Shown here one piece after another: positions 62,902 through 64,000 of a stretch of DNA of 64,000 nt. Numbering within the stretch: the first letter of the stretch is position 1; every line of letters begins with the position of its first letter. Position numbers and translations under genes: made by a program. Below the pieces are notes generated by a model. The model was not told the DNA's origin. It ran no database searches and was given only the letters and a program-made list of their open reading frames with translations. The stretch comes from Nocardioides limicola. GTDB lineage: Bacteria; Actinomycetota; Actinomycetes; Propionibacteriales; Nocardioidaceae. The DNA is taken from NCBI RefSeq assembly GCF_016827675.1, contig NZ_JAERJA010000009.1, positions 62,001 through 126,000 of the forward strand. Direction: 5' to 3'.

Positions 62902-63681
62902 GTGAGCCATGCCGTGCGACCACCGACTCCGCATCCCTCGGGCGCCCGACCGCCGCAGATCCCGGCGCAGTTCCTGCCCGAGCACGTGGCGGTGATCATG
63001 GACGGCAACGGTCGCTGGGCCAAGGAGCGGGGGCTCCCGCGGACCGCGGGGCATGCCCAGGGCGAGCACGCGCTCTTCGAGGTCGTCTCCGGGGCCATCG
63101 AGCTGGGCGTCAAGGCGGTGTCGGCGTACGCGTTCTCCACCGAGAACTGGTCCCGGTCACCCGACGAGGTTCGGTGGCTGATGGGCTTCAACCGAGACGT
63201 GGTGCGTCGCCGACGCGAGGAGATGCACGAGATGGGCATCCGGGTCCGCTGGGCCGGCCGCGCACCCCGACTGTGGAAGTCCGTCATCAAGGAGCTCCGG
63301 ACCGCCGAGGAACTGACCCGGCACAACACCGTGTGCACGTTGACGATGTGCGTCAACTACGGCGGTCGGGCCGAGTTGACCGACGCGGTACGCCGCATCG
63401 GTGCTGAGGTGGCTGCCGGTCGCCTGGATCCGGCCCGGATCACGGAGGCGACGATCGCCAGGAACCTCTACGTGCCCGAGTTGTCCGAGGCGGACATGGT
63501 CTGGCGAACGTCAGGGGAGCAGCGGCTCTCCAACTTCTTGACCTGGCAGGCGGCGTACGCCGAGTTCGTCTTCAGCGATGTGCTGTGGCCGGACGTGGAT
63601 CGACGACACCTCTGGGCGGCCTGCGAGGAGTATGCGGCCCGGGATCGCCGCTACGGCGGCGCGCAACCCAACGACGTCTAG
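62902..63681 (+). CDS. uppS: Isoprenyl (undecaprenyl-type) diphosphate synthase
   Basis: This 259-residue cis-prenyltransferase elongates prenyl diphosphates by adding isopentenyl units, making the lipid carrier for peptidoglycan. Motifs: VAVIMDGNGRWAKERGL (catalytic Asp), AYAFSTENWSRSPDEV and the C-terminal RTSGEQRLSNFLTWQAAYAE followed by DVLWPD. The start is GTG 62902 with TACGCT eight bases upstream. It overlaps the stop of the convergent zur gene by 4 bases. In some actinobacteria the product is decaprenyl diphosphate; chain length cannot be read directly. Confidence 0.95.
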   Translation: MSHAVRPPTPHPSGARPPQIPAQFLPEHVAVIMDGNGRWAKERGLPRTAGHAQGEHALFEVVSGAIELGVKAVSAYAFSTENWSRSPDEVRWLMGFNRDVVRRRREEMHEMGIRVRWAGRAPRLWKSVIKELRTAEELTRHNTVCTLTMCVNYGGRAELTDAVRRIGAEVAAGRLDPARITEATIARNLYVPELSEADMVWRTSGEQRLSNFLTWQAAYAEFVFSDVLWPDVDRRHLWAACEEYAARDRRYGGAQPNDV

Positions 63682-64000
63682 GCCGCCGAGCAGTTCGGGC
63701 AGGTCCCGAAGATCTCCAGGGTGTGCGAGATGTCGGTGAACCCGTGCTCGTTCGCGATCGCGCTCGTCCATCGCTCCACGGCCGGTCCCTCCACCTCCAC
63801 GGTGGCGCCGCAGGTGCGGCACACGAGGTGATGGTGGTGGGTGGTGGAGCAGCGCCGATAGATCGCTTCACCGTCCTCGGTGCGCAACACGTCCAGCTCG
63901 CCGGAATCAGCGAAGGACTGCAGCGTCCGATAGACGGTGGCCAGGCCGACGTTCTCGCCCCGCCGGCCCAGCAGTTCGTGGATCTCCTGGGCTGAGCGGA
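63678..64000 (-). CDS. zur: Fur/Zur family metal regulator, 5' end outside window
   Basis: The minus-strand frame is open to the window edge; the visible 107 C-terminal residues begin SAQEIHELLGRRGENVGLAT followed by VYRTLQ, the Fur winged-helix recognition region. They continue with YRRCSTTHHHHLVCRTCGATVEVEGP and end TDISHTLEIFGTCPNC. The H-x-H-H-H run and the two C-x-x-C pairs are the metal sites of the family. Position next to recO-uppS identifies it as the zinc-type regulator Zur by actinobacterial synteny. It overlaps uppS convergently by 4 bases. Confidence 0.9.
   Translation of the reverse strand, partial: RSAQEIHELLGRRGENVGLATVYRTLQSFADSGELDVLRTEDGEAIYRRCSTTHHHHLVCRTCGATVEVEGPAVERWTSAIANEHGFTDISHTLEIFGTCPNCSAA

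Overview
This is a high-GC Gram-positive chromosome, very probably a member of the Propionibacteriales or a close actinobacterial relative. The evidence is the strong GC bias at third codon positions, frequent GTG starts, and classic actinobacterial gene orders: hrcA-dnaJ-rsmE, HIT-phoH-ybeY-corC, recO-uppS-zur, and comEA-comEC-holA facing rpsT. Other actinobacterial markers are a tmsA-tmsB pair for 10-methyl branched fatty acids and DUF3097, DUF1707 and type VII secretion (WXG/EspC-like) proteins. A recurrent promoter style, a TANNNT -10 hexamer only 6 to 9 bases before the start codon, indicates many leaderless mRNAs.

Layout. 1-8.4 kb: a DUF2867 fragment, leuS behind a leucine leader peptide and terminator, a REP-like repeat field, degV, comEA, comEC and holA. 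8.4-13.7 kb (mostly minus strand): rpsT, a tandem repeat, an aminoglycoside-phosphotransferase-like gene, a GNAT gene (plus strand), and a four-gene set (WXG-like protein, putative HExxH metallopeptidase effector, TPR-like protein, WD40 lipoprotein). 13.9-27.7 kb: lepA, a MOSC protein, small membrane proteins, two YbjQ-type genes, fadD, hemW, TM2, DUF3097, padR-DUF1707, an MBL hydrolase, and hrcA (with CIRCE)-dnaJ-rsmE.

27.7-32.9 kb is a decayed mobile-element island. It holds an ISL3/IS256 chimera, inward-facing IS256-type ends, an IS3 remnant, large inverted repeats, a frameshifted ardC-like antirestriction gene, and a second, diverged copy of the rsmE 3' end. 32.9-36.5 kb: a T7SS-type secreted protein with two partners, then an ECF sigma factor with a GerMN/Gmad2 membrane protein.

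36.5-46.8 kb: HIT, phoH, ybeY, corC, a zinc-less cytidine-deaminase-fold protein, HAD, VOC and alpha/beta-hydrolase genes, tmsA-tmsB, a siderophore-interacting flavoprotein and era. 46.8-49.5 kb: an NrtR-type Nudix regulator divergent from an SPFH-NAD-kinase-like operon, with two matching 21-bp operators between them; this is the best candidate for a little-described system. 49.5-64 kb: a septum-formation lipoprotein, a secreted protein, an NAD(P)H oxidoreductase, leuA with its own leucine leader, gntK/gntR/gntP, a FadD19-like ligase with a KstR-like box, an AbiEi-like/Fic fusion, an SLC13 permease, recO, marR, uppS and zur (cut by the window end).

How genes work together: leuS and leuA appear to share leucine-responsive attenuation. 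HrcA should repress hrcA-dnaJ through CIRCE. GntR should control gluconate uptake and phosphorylation. NrtR should couple an NAD-related signal to the SPFH and NAD-kinase-like proteins. Assignments rest on reading the sequence and on family knowledge; no database search was run.
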